Shown: piece by piece, positions 1 through 12,188 of the stretch
How positions within the stretch are numbered: the first letter of the stretch is position 1
Layout of the letters: every line of letters starts with the position of its first letter
Assembly (NCBI GenBank): GCA_964017145.1
Contig: OZ024849.1
Span: 806,001-870,000 of the forward strand
Length of the DNA stretch: 64,000 nucleotides
DNA from: Agrocybe praecox
Lineage: Eukaryota > Basidiomycota > Agaricomycetes > Agaricales > Agrocybaceae
Direction of reading: 5' to 3'
Translations under genes and position numbers: made by a program
The notes under the pieces: model-generated
The model's input: only the letters and a program-made list of their open reading frames with translations
What the model was told of the DNA's origin: nothing
The model's database searches: none

Positions 1-42
1 GTCACACCCATCCCTGAGCCATCGCGTGTTGGCAATTCGAAC

Positions 43-1753
43 ATGCTGGAGCCCAGTTGGAATGCTTCGCCCACAGACGATGAAGAGTATGTGCCAAAGG
101 ACAAGAAAAGGAAACACAAGGAGAGTAAGGAGGAGAAACCCCCGAAGAAAGACGCGGCAAAGAAGAGGAAGCCCCGAAGTGACCCGCCCACCCTGTCATG
201 CATTCCACCCAGGCGATACCACATCGCTTGCAAGACCTGCGAGGCGAAGAAATTGGTTTGCGAGATTCGGATGCCACACTACATCCTATCAGCAAAGCAG
301 CGCTCAGAGCACCATCCTAACTGTGTGCGCTGCAAACCCCTCAAGCAGCGCTGTGTTTGGGACGTGGCTGGGCTCACCGTCACAAAGGCATTGCAACCTA
401 CCAATGAAGAAATTATCGCAGCGCATCAGGAAAGAGAAGGAAAAATGCCCAAAGGGGCGAATGTACCAGAGGCGCCGGCTGCGTCTTTGACTTCAATATC
501 AAAAGCACCAGCCACGTCATCTCTCCCCACCGCGTCCGAGCCAACCGCGTCAAGAGATCCTTCATTGTCAAGAGGGACCAATCCTCCCGTGTCCCAATCG
601 ACATCAATGCCACCCCCATCACGTCCACTTCAAATATCGGTTTTGCTTCCTCCTCCAAGACACCAGAGAAAGCAGGGAGCAAGCCCAGACGAACCCGCAC
701 GTAAAAAGCCCAAGCATGGTAAGATCGTCAGGAGTTCTGAGACAGTCAACAGTGATATGGAGGACTCACCACTTACTTTAGATGACGTGCTCCCCACTCT
801 CCCCCCCACCCAAAGACGCGCCAACTCCACAGACGCGCGTTGGTAATGACGAATTCCGCGTCCTCAATCAGACACCAGCGCTTTTGGAGCGCATCAAGGA
901 AATGGAATGCACAGCAGAGTTGGTCAATTCCAACTTTCACAAGATGTATGCCCAAGTTGTGGGCCAGGTCGACATCAATTGGGAGTTGACCAAGCGTGTC
1001 TCCAACCTCGAGATTTTGATCACGGTGGACCTCAAAGATGCAAAGGAACGGGTGAAATCGTTGGAGGAGCAGATGGATGAGGTTGAGCACCACCAGCAGC
1101 AACAGGAGGACAACATGCTGAAGTTGTACAAGCACGTCAGCCGACACCGGGAGAAGATGGATGAAGAGGATGTGTGCAGGAACAGCAATGAGGCTGTGTC
1201 CAACCAGAAGTTCAGCTGGTTGAACAAGTCCATTGCTGCAGTGGCTAAGCGTCTGGACGACCTTGAGCAGTTGCGTCGTCAAGCAGACACATTGCCAACG
1301 ATGGTTGAACACACGCGTGACATGAACATGGGAGATGAAAGGACCAGCGGTGCTCCCTGCATTGAGGAAGATGTCACCATGCGCGATGGTGACATCGAGG
1401 CAATCAAGAACACGTCTGCGTCATCTGGCCTGAATAAAGGCGCGGCACTGTGTCTCACTATCACCCCTCCGACTCCTCAACACAACGCACCTGCCTCTGC
1501 TCCCAACACTTATCCTCCAGTGCCTTACACACCACTCACTCCAACTCTCTCTACACCGGCCAACTCACCTTCAGCCACTACACCTGTGCCCAACGTGCCC
1601 GTGCCCTCTCCTTCAGCTCAGACCGTGTCTGTGCCTATTGTGGCAGCTTCAATCGAGTCCGGACGTACAGCCACACTGAGTGTATCCACCCACACCGAGC
1701 GCGTCCACGTCAACGCAACCGCATGTGCAATCGAACCCTCCACCAGGACCTAA
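43..1753 (+). CDS. C6-like cysteine-cluster protein with coiled coil (hypothetical)
   Basis: Two open stretches in different frames (43-846 and 782-1753) look like one gene. A 97-nt intron at 719-815 (GTAAGA donor, acceptor AAG after a C-rich pyrimidine tract) would join them into about 537 aa. A one-base change in the seven-C run at 801-807 is the alternative. The N-terminal third is Lys-rich, then holds CKTCEAKKLVC and, about 20 residues later, CVRCKPLKQRC. That is the C-x2-C-x6-C twice pattern of Zn2Cys6 fungal DNA-binding domains, with an unusually long loop between the halves. The middle of the second exon is rich in E, K and Q in heptad-like order (coiled coil); the C-terminus is P/S/T-rich. 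A nuclear DNA-binding role is inferred. I recognise the architecture as common in mushroom genomes but cannot name a function. No transposon end is visible next to it. Confidence 0.6.
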
Positions 1754-2198
1754 ACCGGTATGCAGGTCATCATGTGTTCGTGGCTGCGCGAGTCCTTGCC
1801 CAACCGAGGAAAAGCTAGATTATGAGGGTTCACCATAGTTTGTCACTGGGCCTGGGCACGGGGGGGTTTTTTTTTTTTAATTTTGCATCGCAAATTTTGT
1901 TTGTTGCACTAGTTCTGGTATACAACTAGTGTAATTTCATTTATTATTTTGAAAACATCTAGTATACCACCAATTGAATTTTTTGGACTCAACTCAATAT
2001 CAATGAGGGAAAAAAACAAAAGCTCAGTCGAGCAAATCAATTCAAGCATTCTAACTATGTGTCATCAAAAAACGCGACTTAGAGGCAGATTTCAGGACTC
2101 CTACATGTTAGGATAAGGGACATATTTTATACATGGTATTTAAAGATGCGGCAAAAAGAAATTTCAGGACTCCTACATGTTAGGATAAGGGACGCAAT
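1754..2198. repeat. AT-rich spacer with a 71-bp-spaced direct repeat
   Basis: No gene is visible here. A block of about 33 bases beginning TTTCAGGACTCCTACATG occurs at about 2090 and again at about 2161, giving a 71-bp tandem period with two copies. A poly-T run (1867-1879) lies just past the stop of the upstream gene. Confidence 0.6.
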
Positions 2199-3438
2199 TT
2201 ACACTTGCTTTGCAAGTCTTTTACTCTTTCTCCTACCAGGCTGAAGAATCCTCGCAGCTTCCTGTATAGCCAACATATCAGCATTTCCTTTGCTTCGGGT
2301 TTTCATGCTTTCGGTTGGCGCAGGCGGTTCAGTGATAGACGCGGTGACAGTAGTTTCAGTGACAGGCCCACATATGAAAGACGCGCTTGCTGTTGTTTTA
2401 GTGACAGACGCGGTAGCAGTGTTTTCAGATACAGACGGGGGGTGTTGTTGATTTGAATCTGCATATGTAGATAACGCGTGTTTAGTGACCAACGCGGATT
2501 GTTGTTGATCTGAATCTGCTTTGGGTAAAGACATGGGTTCTTGCAAGTTGCCACCATCAAGTGTTTGCTTTTCTCTTTTATCAATATTAACCACAAGATA
2601 CGTGCAAAAGACTTACAGCTAATTGAGACATAATATCAGATGTCTTTGCCTTCTTGTTTTTCTTCGGAGTACACGGCTTCGGCGTGTCGTGTGTTTCAGA
2701 AATCCCTGTAATGCTCTCAGAATAACTTGCTGGTTCTAACTCTGAGGACTTTTGTGAAGAGGTAATTTGCTTGAAGTGAAATACTTTGTAAAGTGAGGTG
2801 TACGTTTGCTGCCGGTGGAAAATATGTTCAAAAAACAACTGCAGTTTCTCTTTGCTGATGTTCTCCGGCAGTTTTGACATACCACCACTGGGAAAACATT
2901 CAGGATCCACAAAATCCGAAGGCTTTGCCGCAATGGCTGCCCATGGAGGTGGTCTAGAAGAGCTGGAGGCAAGAGCTACAAGGTATCTGAGCCTTATTGG
3001 AAGTAGTGTTTAAAGTATGCACGTACCAAAGTGAGTAGAAATATATTTCTTGTATAAACATATCAACGCAATTCGAGATTTTGCGTGGGTGCGCCAGTTT
3101 GCTTTTATACGCGGCAGCCCATTGTTATCTTTTTCCCAACAATCCCCCTTGAGAGGAACAGCTTTGACCCCATTATACAAGTGCATGCGCGCGATTGGAA
3201 ATAAATCTGTAGGGATGCCACTGGGCGTAACGAGACATGCACGGCCTGGATCTCCATCAGTCATCTGCTCCGCGTGTTGTTGAACAGATTCTTGTGCAGC
3301 ACAGCGTGTTTCGTAAGGCGACAAACCACTTGGCAACCGCGCAATGCACGTCTTGATAACCAGCAGGATCGAATTTTTTGAAGGACATTGACTTGCCAAG
3401 TCCAAGCAATTCATGTATATGGTCATGACTGAACCCAT
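2199..3438 (-). CDS. Hypothetical protein, three likely exons
   Basis: I do not recognise this gene. Exon 1 (3438 to about 3027) encodes a compact domain ending in KKYISTHFG before a GTACGT donor. Exon 2 (about 2970-2624) contains a segment ending FVDPECFPSGG and then a stretch rich in charged residues and Ser; it ends SQLA before GTAAGT. Exon 3 (about 2573-2199) is Ser/Thr-rich and ends TRSKGNADMLAIQEAARIL followed by RRKSKRLAK, a likely nuclear localisation signal. The start at 3438 is the first Met of the open frame. It lies tail-to-tail with the cysteine-cluster gene and head-to-head with the coding fragment at 3664. It could be an accessory gene of a decayed KDZ element, but nothing proves this. 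Confidence 0.45.
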
Positions 3439-3663
3439 ATTAGTTTCACGTAGTTAGTATGGTTGAATATCTCACAATGTTACAACAGTATCCCCCTCCT
3501 TATTTTTGTTGAGCAGAAAACTGATGGATAAAATATCCATTTCACAGAAATTTTTCCGTGCTGCGTCATTGAAGCACGCTTTCAAATACCTCCAGCGTAA
3601 TCTATAATATCACATAAATAATGCGCCAGTTATCTCTGTCGGCGGCTCACAAAGGCCTCAATT

Positions 3664-3954
3664 ATGAAAGAAGATATAAACACCTACTTCAACAATCTTT
3701 GCACCAATGTACCCACCCATGTACTTCGACAATGGACTGAGGAAATCAATGACGTGGAATCACGTCGATATGCAGATGTGAAAGCAATGGATATTTATAT
3801 TCCTGTCGGACAACGTGCTACAGGCAGATTTGTTAAGGAGATGTGTGCTAACTCACGCGCCGGGGGTGCTGATGTATATGCATGGCTTGAATTTGCTCTT
3901 ACAGTGGAGGAGAATCAGTATGTCCGCATTCCACTATATCTGTACAATGTGTAG
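3664..3954 (+). pseudogene. Coding fragment upstream of the palindrome, possibly N-terminal to the KDZ remnant
   Basis: An open frame of about 96 codons runs into a possible GTATGT donor after the residues VEENQ (about 3918) and stops 35 bases before the palindrome begins. Its last part (WLEFALTVEENQ) resembles a segment found in some KDZ-type transposases. An open frame on the other side of the palindrome continues into clear KDZ sequence. The simplest reading is one transposase gene opened by the palindrome, but this N-terminal fragment alone is not diagnostic. Confidence 0.35.
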
Positions 3955-3988
3955 TGTTTAATCTTGAATTAGAATCGAGATTATGAAT

Positions 3989-6900
3989 CGCGTTAAGGTG
4001 CTTGCTGCAGGGTTGTGTGTGTATTGTACGATTTTGTACTTTGTATACAGTCCGTAACAAAACCCAATCAATTTGATTAGTTCTTCTGGGGAGGGATACA
4101 CAATACACGTCGTTGATTATGTTTATCTTCACAGAAGGGACATTTTTGATGATCAAGATACTTCCTAGGAAGTCTCAGAGAGTGAGAAACAGCACAAGTA
4201 CTGTTCCTCGGAGGGTTAAACGGTTGATTTAATGTGTCTCCACAAAAGGTATAGATAAGTTGGTTTGCCACTTAGGCTGGACACTCAATCCAAAGTCTTT
4301 TAATCACTTAGAATGGGGACTCAATCCAAAATGGGCCACATAGGCGTCACTTAGGCAGGGAACTTATCCCTAAAACGGGCCACTTAGGCGTCACTTAGAC
4401 AATATTTGCCACTTAGGCAGGGAACTTATCCCTAGGAATGGGCCACTTAGGCGTCACTTAGACAATTCTTGCCACTTAGGCAGGTATCAAGCTTTATGTC
4501 ACTTAAGACAGAGGAAACTTTATCTCAACACATTTTCTAATGTTTCCTCAAGAACTCTACAAGTTAACTCAAGTCAATCAGATCACACCAAATTGAACAA
4601 GTAACACTTCAGATGGAATCATATTAATTATGCCAACTTCCGCGGAGACACTTTAGCTTCCAATAGTCAATAATTGTCGGATAAGCACTTAGGCTTTCTC
4701 CTAAGAATATAAAGAACTGGGTTCTACATTGTCTGGGTTGCTTCGATATTTACAGGCTGCTTATATACTGTTGGGTCTCGGAAAATATAGGAATACTTGG
4801 AATGAATCAGAAATGCTCGGAAAATAAAAGAAACAATACTATTGGTTGGTGCACTGCAGCTCCACTCAATGCATAAGCACCAAGAGGGTGCCATGTGTGC
4901 TTTTGAATACCCTCAGAAGGGTTTGTATGGTTGGGCAAGTCACTGACTTGAGCATGACACTCCGAGAGCGCTTATTTGCATTAGCCGATGATCATTGATC
5001 GATGTCCTAGTGTCCAAAGCATCAGAATATTGTGGTATCATATGGATCTGCAATCCTTGGCTCCACAACTGCCATTTAAGGCAACTGCGTATATCCGAGG
5101 GTCTTAAGGCCCATGTGTAGGTGTTCCTAGGAACTTTTATCTCCATAGGGTGCTTCCGAGGAACGTTCATCCTATCGGATTTCTAGCCCGAGCAGACCTA
5201 TCAAGTCTATTACAGCCAATGAATCATATTGGTCTGTATTGTTTGGTGCCCTCAATGTCCCTAGGGACCAGTAATGTCTTATTTATGTTGGGACTAAGCC
5301 TTGCTGTACCCGAGTCTCGTCCCTCGGGTGTTATATCGCCATACACAAGTACCATTATACAGTGGGAACTTTTCCTTTCCATATATGGCACATGGCGTGT
5401 CGCATAACATCAGATGATCATATTCAATCAATCCTAATATTAGCCCACTCCAGCGTACATCCCTGGTGGTACGTTCCTAGGAGCCTTCAATCCTGCTGTA
5501 TCGCTGTTTAAGACAATCCTCGGATCTCTGGGGAACTGTCTAGAACTAACTCTAGCATTTGTAAGGTTCTTCCACAGGATTTACAATGGTTATCCCTAGC
5601 CAGACACATCATAGCGCACAACTGTAATATGTAGATGTTATAATAAACATTGTTTATTATGCCAAAAATAAAGTAGAGTTTAATGTACTGCTCAGGTTCA
5701 GCCTCAGCCGAACACCAGTTGTATCAGCGCTGATACGACTGGTGTTCGGCTGTGACTGAACTTTAACCAAGTATCTATCCTACTTAATTTTCGGCATAAT
5801 AAACACGTTTATTATTAAGTCTACACAAGTACAGAGCGAGGATAGCTACATGTTTGGCTAGGGGAAACCATTCTACGAACCCTAGGACGAACCTTACGAA
5901 TGCTAGAGTTAGTTATAGTAGTTCCTCGGAAATGCGTGGAACGCTTTAACAGCGATGCAGCAGGATCGAAGGCTCCTAGGATAATATTCAACCATCAGGA
6001 ATGTAAGCTAGAGCCTGCTGATAATAAGCTTAAACGGCGCTATAGCCACTTATTATTAAGCAGTGCGCGATGCGTCCACATCTACCTAATATGGAAACGG
6101 AAAGTTCCCACCATATGAAAGTACATGTAAACTACTGCCAACGTTCCTAGGAACGCTAACTCAAGGCGGTAGGACTGATCCTAGCATTAACAAAGTACAT
6201 TACTGGTCCCTAGGAACATAGTGGGCACTATGCAAACGACGAGACAAGCACTAGTAATGTCAATTAGGACTTGCCGACGTCTGCTCGAGTCAGATCGCTG
6301 ATAAACCTAAAAGGAGAAGTTCCTAGGAACGCTTACACATGGTCTTAAGACCCTCGGATATGCGCAGTTACCTTAAACGGCAGTTGTGGAGCCGAGGATT
6401 GTAGATCCATACGATACCACGGTACTCCGATGCTTCGGACCCTACGACGTCGATCAATGATCGTCGGCTAATGCGAATAAGCGCCCTCGGAGCGTCATGC
6501 TCGAGTCAGCGACTTGCCCAACCATACGAACCCTTCCGAGGGCATACAAAAACACGCATGGTACCTACTGGTTGCTTATGCATCGAGTGGAGCTACCTAG
6601 CGTTAACCAATAATATTATTTCCTGTATTTTCCGAGCATTTCCGATCCGCTCCAAGTATTCCTGTATTTTCCGAAACCTAGCAGTATATAAGCAGCCTGT
6701 AAATTACCGTAGCACCCCAGATAAACTAGAACCCAGTTGTCCACATTCGAGGAACGCGCATTGAGTTGCAAACTCCTAGGATCGACCTTTGGCACCTAAT
6801 AAATCTCCGCGAGAGTTGGTTTTATTGAACAGACTACCTACCGTGTCATTTGAGCATCTTGGCGTTAGTTGAGCGACTTGAGTTAACTTGCAGAGTTCTC

Positions 6901-7484
6901 GAGGAACCTAAATAAACGTATTGGGATAAAGTTTCCTCTGTCTTAAGTGACATAAAGCTTAATACCCGCCTAAGTGGCAAGAATTGTCTAAGTGACGCCT
7001 AAGTGGCCCATTCCTAGGGATAAGTTCCCTGCCTAAGTGGCAAATTGTCTAAGTGACACCTAAGTGGCCCGTTCCGAGGGATAAGTTCCCTGCCTAAGTG
7101 GCAAATAGTCTAAGTGACGCCTAAGTGGCCCGTTTAGGATTGAGTCCCCTTTCTAAGTGATTAAAAGACTTTGGATTAAGTATCCAGCCTAAGTGGCGAA
7201 CTACCTACACACTACATCTTGTGGAAACACATTAAATCTACGTTTACACTTTCCGAGGAACTTCGCTTTGTGCGTAAGCTACTCAAACACTTGTGATCTT
7301 CGATCCTAGGAAACGTTCTGTTGCATTAGCGAGCGTATCTTTAGAGAGAAAACATAATCAACGACGCGTATCGCGTATCCCTCCCACGAAAGAACTAATC
7401 ACATTGATTGGGTTTTGTTTCGGAGTATATACAAAGTACAAATCGTACATACACACTCAACCCCGCAGCAAGCACCTTAGCGCC
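3989..7484. repeat. Giant palindrome: two 1.75-kb non-coding arms head to head
   Basis: The left arm (3989-5728) and right arm (5729-7484) are diverged reverse complements along their whole length. The centre is the 16-base perfect palindrome GTATCAGCGCTGATAC at 5721-5736. The outer ends read CGTTAAGGTGCTTGCTGC and its near complement. Each arm carries a short tandem array built on GCCACTTAGGCGTCACTTAG near its outer end (about 4260-4500 and 6955-7200). No coding capacity is visible. A single-arm copy of the same element lies at 24853-26608. This could be a foldback element or two copies of a 1.75-kb element inserted back to back. Confidence 0.85.
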
Positions 7485-7502
7485 TGATGCATTGGTCGCA
7501 TA

Positions 7503-8507
7503 ATCGATGAGACTGAGCAAAATAAAATTGAGGAACTATGCGAGGTTTTGAAAATGTACTTTCTTCACTTGGCAGAACTCCAGGCAAAGGCAGGAATTAA
7601 TTATGAACGCGGTCCAGGCAACCTAGCTTTTGTCGGGGATGACATTGACTGGGATGGACAGACAACCATGACAACCAACGACACGACAAATGATGCGGGC
7701 GTTGCATATCCACTGGTGGGTATTTTTGCACCTGAGGGCGATCAACCTATCGAAAAGCAAATGATTTGTCTTCCATCCAACGGCAACACACATAGGCAGT
7801 TCGTTGCTGAAGAGTTAGAACTACGTGTGGAGCAGGCTGCCAAGCACTTAGCACATCTACGCGAGCTCATTGTGGACAAGTCCTTTCAGTATTCCACATT
7901 GATTCGGACTGGCAACCTACCTCAGGCTCGCACCCACATGCGTACAGCCTTACATGAAATGAATGCAAAGATTGTGTTCGCTGTCGCCTTGTTATGCTAG
8001 GTGCTGACAATACCACCCTGAATCAATATCAGCTACTTGCGTGTGAGGACATTGCTGCCAGTACAGCTATATTGAATTACAATGAACATGGGTCTACAAC
8101 TGCAGTTAGGCTTTCCTGGATCTGGCAATGGGTGACAATAGAGGGCAATACTGTTGAAAATGCGCCCGCAGATGCGACTGCGTTACTTGAATGTGAGTAC
8201 GCCAAAGACATTGAAGACGTGATAATGACACGTCTTGACAGTTAAACGCGTCCACTGGCTACATGGACGAGCATTATCTCAATGCTGGAACGAAGAATAT
8301 AAGCTGGTTACCAATGAAATGCAATGGACCATACACTATTTTTTGAAGAAGGTGAATGATTGGAACAAAGTCCAGGCCAATTCTCCAGGGATTTCCATGG
8401 GAGCAATTGCGTACACAAACAGGCAATGTTCTCAGTGGACTGAGCTCGCTAACCGCGCACATGTTTGTTTTTCCACCAACAACGCTGATTATGAGGCTCT
8501 GAACTAA
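7503..8507 (+). pseudogene. KDZ-superfamily transposase, decayed C-terminal region
   Basis: Three open stretches (about 7503-8000, 7994-8245, 8235-8507) overlap in different frames. Read in order they give a helical region, then LSWIW, then VHWLHGRALSQCWNEEY and EMQWTI, ending in a segment with AYTNRQCSQW. This order matches the C-terminal part of the two better-preserved KDZ transposases in this window, which have LSWIW, EWAKSKARAARSREEV, EEMRRVL and a late AL-KQA segment. KDZ transposases are DDE/RNase H-fold enzymes; the catalytic core is not present here. The frame changes at about 7995 and 8240 may be small introns or decay. The palindrome lies directly upstream. Confidence 0.6.
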
Positions 8508-8721
8508 AGTCGTAGACTCGCATATTGGACCACTGCATACCAGGAGTCGCAATCACATCTTTCCTTCTGCGTACCAAGAGACGCGCTCGCGTCTTTTCAT
8601 TTTAGTTATATGATTGCATGTGACTAGATACTTTATTTCAAGATGACACATCTGTGACTATTGAGCGATTATCTGTGACCAATTCAAATCCTGTCATTTC
8701 TTTCATACTTACTTCACCAAG

Positions 8722-10075
8722 ATGCCCGCTATTCCTTGTCACTTATTTGACCCATCCTATCCCGCTAGCCCTGATGCAGCAAAAGCCCAGCTTCGTTGGC
8801 AACAATGTCTTGATTATGGTGACTCCCACATGCAATCTGTCCTACGAGAGATTATGAATACTACAGGAGAGAGGGCCAAATGGCTGACTTCCCTCTTTTT
8901 TGATAAATTGGTTAGTCGGTGATCAACAGTATCACATGATTCCTTTGCTAAGCATTTCATCTTTATTTTTATTTAGCAAACTTGGATGATCTGTCTGAGT
9001 CTGGGCACTGCGTCAGGCCTTCCGCTCCATGTACCGGTTCTCTTGTGCTCCATAGTTCAGTCATATGGTGGCAGTATTGCTGTCAATGCCAATTTGGTCA
9101 TCAACATCACACCTGCTGTTAAGAAAATCATCGAAGCAGGCACCGATGTGCAGGATCCATGGCATGAGGTTACCGCGTACTATCGTGATTTTTGGACCAT
9201 GCAAAAACAACTGGTGAACGGAATCACCCCTCATATTCAATATGGTGACATCAACGTGGCACTTGCTTTCCACGAACATGCGGTTCCAAGAACATTACAT
9301 CCCAAGATAGCAGAAGGTGACCCTGCCCTTGCCACCACCATTCAGCGAGTCATCGTACCACACGCAAAGGATTGTTGGACATGCCTGCTCAACCACCAAC
9401 TCATGTCCGATGCATTGAATGGCCTGCAGGGCCTCTTGTATGGGAAACACGCCAGACAATCACTGGCAATGGTCAGCATTGGTGTTCAAACATTAGACGC
9501 GGTGCTTCCAACAATGTGCATCACTCCTAAAAACATTGTGAATCTCAGGTCTTTGGATTTGACCTCAACCCTGCGTCGACCTACCACCCCATCCACTATC
9601 AAGCATCCAATCGTCTTGGACGACAGCGGTGACAAAGTACCAGTGAAGAAGACTGCACGTCCAGCATCATGCAAAAAAATAAAAACCGCATTTTCTGCCA
9701 CCCGCCCTGCCAAAGACGATTCCCTGGACAGGCCTTCCAATGTCAACACATCCAGCAACACCAAAAAGTCGTGGAGGAATGGCAAGGTTTGGATTTTAGC
9801 GCAATCCATATCGCGTCAAATGTCTCGAAGAAAACCAAGCCATCAAGCCACGTTCTCAAGGATCACTCTGTTGCCATAGCATGGGACACCATCAACTTCA
9901 CCGAGAAAGCTTCAAAAGACGTGCCCTCTGCATTGAACTCACAAAGTCTCACCTCACTCTCAGCTCCCCAAATCAACTCCTCTGACGTGGTCACTCATAC
10001 TATTAAATGCGAGATGATTGATGCATGGAGCGACCTCGAGTTCACACGCACAGATATTCCAATGGACATGAGGGC
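8722..10075 (+). pseudogene. Hypothetical protein gene interrupted by a transposon
   Basis: Exon 1 starts at MPAIPCHLFDPSYPASPDAA (8722) and ends about 8911. An intron with a GTTAGT donor and TTTAG acceptor leads to exon 2 at 8977, in frame. Exon 2 is open to 9879, but the coding character appears to move to another frame near 9770 (VVEEW, then DFSAIHIASNV) and continues to 10075, where element A is inserted at a TA. The protein has a Lys/Arg-rich Ser/Thr region around 9560-9760, a likely nuclear signal. I do not recognise the family. It follows the KDZ remnant in the same orientation and may have belonged to the same element. Confidence 0.4.
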
Positions 10076-10078
10076 TTT

Positions 10079-11830
10079 ACACTGCCCCACTAATTCCTGA
10101 CGGAGTCCAGTGGAGTCCAGTGCTTTTTGCACTTTTCCAAATGGCTGGTAGCCCCAGCCAAGCTCGAGTAGTGGACTCCACCTGGATTGGGGGTGGACTG
10201 AGGCTTATACTGGACTCAGCACCGGAATATGGTGGACTGGACTCAATCTGGACTCAATCTGGACTCAATCTGGACTATGATATGTTTTATTTTATTTTTT
10301 TATGGTTATTTCGTCATTTCCGCCAAAACCGTAACATATTACGTCATATTTAACGTATGATAAATATATTTCGAATATTTTAGGAATTTACGTGATTTTT
10401 TTCATAATTTTAGGAGGTCCGTGTGACATACAAACAACAATTTTTGAAAAATTCCCAAAATAGATGTCCGGGCCGCTTCGGAAATTGCTGGCACAGCCAC
10501 AACCCGCTGCCCTGGCCGTGTCATCACCTTTTCCTCTCTTCCCAACCACTACCACCATCCACTCACTGTCCGCCACCACAACATTCCGTTGCCACCAAGC
10601 CGCAATGCCAATGACGACGCCCACACCAACGATGACGCCAATGATGATGACAGTGACAACACCAACACAGACGCCAGCAAAGACACAGACACCGACAATG
10701 ACAACAACAACAACAACAGCAACAACAACAACAACACCGACAATGACACATCAGCAAAGACGACACAACAACCACACAACAACCACACAGTGACACCAAC
10801 GACGACACAGCAAGGACATGGCAACAACATGCACGTCAGCGACGGCAACAACAACAACATGATGATGGGACAACAACAACCTGACGACAATGACACTATG
10901 CCAATGACAACACCACAGCAACAACAACACGAGCGACGGCAACGACGACACGTCAACGACAACCCCGCCAACCACAATGGCGATGACGCTGACAATGGAT
11001 GCCAGAGAACGAGCCGACAAACCCGAGGCGGCAGGGTTGGGGGCAAGGGCATGACGTGGCAAGGTGAGGGGCGGGGTGTTTAGGACGATGACGAGGTAAG
11101 TAGTACAGTTTTCTCACTCTCCGCTCTGTCTCTCCTTTCCCCCTCCTCTCCTATCCCCTTCCTCCTCCCCACCCTCCTCCCTTCTCTCTGCCCTATCACC
11201 TCCCATCTCTTTCACCTCCCTCTGTCTTCCCCTTTCCATATCCCCTCCCTCCATTTTCTCCAATTACTGTACTATTACGACCGATTGTTCACTTCACGCA
11301 TCACAGGGACCTATGAACTGAACACTTATGACATTCGTCATGCATCACATTCAATTTACATGGGTAAGTACTGTCCCGATATAGTAATTTTTATAACAAA
11401 AAGTCACGAATACTTGATTTTTTTGATGGTTTTTACCGGATTTATCAGTCACATGACCAGAATGAACAGTTGTCCAGTGAACACTTAGCATCACGCATCA
11501 CAACCCATGAACACTTGGTCGTAATAGTACAGTAAAAATAATTATATAAGTATATAAAAAATCATGTATATTATCAATTCTCTTAATTAATTGATTAAAT
11601 TTTGCTTTTTCATTTTTTTTTTGTGTGATTCTCATGTTTTTGGTGAATGATATGTTTTTTAAAACATAAGTGACATTGCATAAAACATGCAAACAGCAAG
11701 TTTCCACTAAGTCTGACAGGATTCTGGATGGAGTCCAGTGGAATCCAGCACAAAATACATGCCAATCCACTGGACTCCATGGGACTATGTGGACTCCACT
11801 GGACTCCACCAGGAGTCAGTGGGGCAGTGT
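10079..11830 (+). mobile_element. Element A: TA-flanked non-autonomous DNA transposon
   Basis: The ends read TA-CACTGCCCCACT at the left (10079-80 on) and AGTGGGGCAGTG-TA at the right (to 11830), consistent with a TA target duplication of the Tc1/mariner type. Short internal motifs GGAGTCCAGTGG recur near both ends. The interior is a simple-sequence region of ACA, GAC and ATG triplets (about 10600-11000) with no transposase. It is an inverted copy of element B: its first 450 bases match the last 450 bases of B in reverse complement. Confidence 0.75.
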
Positions 11831-11834
11831 AAAG

Positions 11835-12185
11835 TATTGGCTTCTGCATCTCACCATCTTGACTTATCTCACATGCAACTCAAGTTTGGGCCACCAAAGA
11901 GGATGAAAGTGGGTAAGGTGTCTGCTCCAACTGCTCCAGTGCCCTTTTTGTCATGCCTCAAACCTATGTCTATGCAACCTATTCCTTTACGACCATCATC
12001 TTTGAGCACCTCTACCTCCTCTCGCCGACGGGCAACAGTCTCCTTTGCTGTTCCAACCTCTCCGCCATCGAAACACTCACTTCGCACCTCTAACACTTCT
12101 CCCAAGTAAGTTTCTGATTTGGACTTGTTTTTTTTTTGCATCATATCATCACATTCCTTGCATTTTCAGACTTTTTACCAATACT
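11835..12185 (+). pseudogene. Host-gene fragment between elements A and B
   Basis: An open stretch ending SLSTSTSSRRRATVS and then TSNTSPK stops at a clean GTAAGT donor (12108). A CAG acceptor lies at about 12169, just before element B. It may be the continuation of the gene at 8722, because removing element A joins the two at the TA, but the frames differ by one. Confidence 0.3.
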
Positions 12186-12188
12186 TTA

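Noticed and set aside
719..781. 63-nt intron in the cysteine-cluster gene
   Set aside because: The sites are plausible, but 63 is a multiple of three and splicing it would not reach the downstream open frame; 719-815 does.
10589..11083. Asn/Asp/Thr-rich open frame of 164 codons
   Set aside because: It is produced by triplet repeats in element A; opposite-strand and shifted frames are equally long and equally low-complexity.
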